Below, piece by piece: positions 12,892 to 13,606 of a stretch of 13,606 bases of DNA. The stretch comes from Bacteroidota bacterium (GTDB lineage: Bacteria > Bacteroidota > Bacteroidia > Flavobacteriales > Weeksellaceae), in contig JAEZWE010000058.1 of NCBI GenBank assembly GCA_023420435.1, forward strand, positions 1 to 13,606, in the 5' to 3' direction. Positions within the stretch are counted from its first letter, which is position 1. Each line of letters begins with the position of its first letter. The notes under the pieces are model-generated. The model did not search any database. It was given only the letters and a program-made list of their open reading frames with translations, and had not been told where the DNA came from. The position numbers were made by a program, and so were the translations under genes.

Positions 12892-13606
12892 TTATTTGAT
12901 GATTTCCGGTTTGAAAACTTCATCGTAATTGTGAACACAGTTGTTTACAAAACCTTGTTCCGCCATCCATTGATCACTATATACTTTAGTGATGTATCTT
13001 GAACCATGATCGGGATAAATTAAAACCACCAAATCGTTTTCTGAAAATGGATTTGAATTGGCATATTGAATTAAAGCCTGAGTAACAGCTCCTGAAGTGT
13101 AACCTCCCATAATAGCTTCTTTCAAAGCAATTTCTCGGGTTCTGTAAGCTGACATTTCATCGTTTACGCGAACAAACTCATCAATTTTATCAAAAAGCAG
13201 GGCAGAAGGAATTAAGTTTTTTCCCATTCCTTCAATTTGATATGGTCTTATATCGTCTTTATTGATTTTTCCAGTTTCGTGAAATCCTTTAAGTATTGAA
13301 CCAACAGCATCAACACCAATAATTTTGATGTTTGGATTTTTTTCTTTCAGAAATTTTGCAGATCCTGATAATGTTCCTCCAGTTCCTGTACAGGCAAAAA
13401 GATGGGTTATTTTGCCTTCTGTTTGTTCCCAAATTTCAGGACCGGTTGTGGTATAATGTGCATCAATATTTAATTCATTAAAATATTGATTGATGTACAC
13501 CGAACCAGGAGTTTCTTCTGCAATTCTTTTGGCAACTTCGTAATAAGATTTTGGATCGTCCGCTGGAACATTCGCAGGACAAACGTAAACTTTCGCTCCT
13601 AAAGCT
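12892..13606 (-). CDS. Cystathionine-beta-synthase-like PLP enzyme, N-terminus missing (candidate cysteate synthase, CapA-like)
   Basis: The frame is open to the window edge; 237 C-terminal residues of about 345 are present, so the PLP lysine is outside. The fragment has the cofactor phosphate loop TGTGGTLSG. It then has IIGVDAVGSIL, the PYQIEGMGKNLIP block, a GGYTSGA serine loop and the end LIYPDHGSRYITKVYSDQWMAEQGF. These match the cystathionine-beta-synthase branch (human CBS has the same G-V-D-x-x-G-S-I-L and D-R-W-M features) rather than plain cysteine synthase CysK. No haem domain or C-terminal CBS pair is present after the catalytic core. CapA, the cysteate synthase of capnine producers, is reported to be CBS-like and uses phosphoserine and sulfite. 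The oxoamine synthase next door makes that the leading guess. CBS or cysteine synthase proper remains possible. The GTG at 13500 is internal. Confidence 0.8.
   Translation of the reverse strand, partial: ALGAKVYVCPANVPADDPKSYYEVAKRIAEETPGSVYINQYFNELNIDAHYTTTGPEIWEQTEGKITHLFACTGTGGTLSGSAKFLKEKNPNIKIIGVDAVGSILKGFHETGKINKDDIRPYQIEGMGKNLIPSALLFDKIDEFVRVNDEMSAYRTREIALKEAIMGGYTSGAVTQALIQYANSNPFSENDLVVLIYPDHGSRYITKVYSDQWMAEQGFVNNCVHNYDEVFKPEIIK

Noticed and set aside
1..13606. CRISPR array, prophage, insertion sequence, defence system or tRNA
   Set aside because: No repeat-spacer pattern, transposase, integrase, nuclease or cloverleaf was recognised; the gene content is mainly core metabolism and envelope.

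Overview
The window is a dense, AT-rich piece of chromosome from a Bacteroidetes bacterium. It most likely comes from the flavobacterial lineage around Chryseobacterium and relatives; genus is an inference. The supporting evidence is: short lipoproteins with an SC/GC lipobox; promoters of the Bacteroidetes type (TAnnTTTG at -7) instead of sigma70 boxes; almost no Shine-Dalgarno sequences; an atpD-atpC pair standing apart from the other ATP synthase genes; and heptamer-type repeats in the spacers. There are 14 protein genes, two of them cut by the window edges. I see no RNA genes, insertion sequences, phage genes or CRISPR array, and no gene-free stretch longer than about 180 bases.

Layout: 2-5472 (+) holds an envelope and sugar block: a truncated membrane-anchored family 2 glycosyltransferase, a GIN-domain (DUF2807-like) lipoprotein, a phospho-sugar mutase, a class I/II aminotransferase and kdsB for CMP-Kdo. 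5517-7257 (+) holds secreted proteins: a LolA-like periplasmic protein and a lipoprotein glutathione peroxidase in one operon, then a lipocalin-like lipoprotein with its own promoter and a strong terminator. 7327-9346 holds an SDR-like NAD(P)-binding protein (-), a MmcQ/YjbR protein (+) and ribF (-). 9523-11390 (+) holds atpD and atpC, divergent from ribF. 11503-13606 (-) holds an alpha-oxoamine synthase and, upstream of it, a truncated cystathionine-beta-synthase-like enzyme.

The most interesting unit is the last one. A CBS-like PLP lyase next to a serine-palmitoyltransferase-like enzyme is the pair expected for capnine (sulfonolipid) synthesis: cysteate synthase (CapA type) feeding cysteate-C-fatty acyltransferase (CapB type). 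This is an outer-membrane lipid pathway linked to gliding in Bacteroidetes. The assignment rests on family resemblance, gene pairing and taxon, not on a database search.

The second theme is a set of 7-8 base periodic repeats in four spacers (about 744-847, 4664-4728, 8410-8438 and 11041-11103). Their unit sequences differ, but the period is similar. The one between atpD and atpC folds on paper into an almost continuous 28-position stem ending eight bases before the atpC start. The repeats touch gene ends: a TTG start in one, the ribF stop in another. They look like a family of intergenic elements with a shared architecture rather than a shared sequence.
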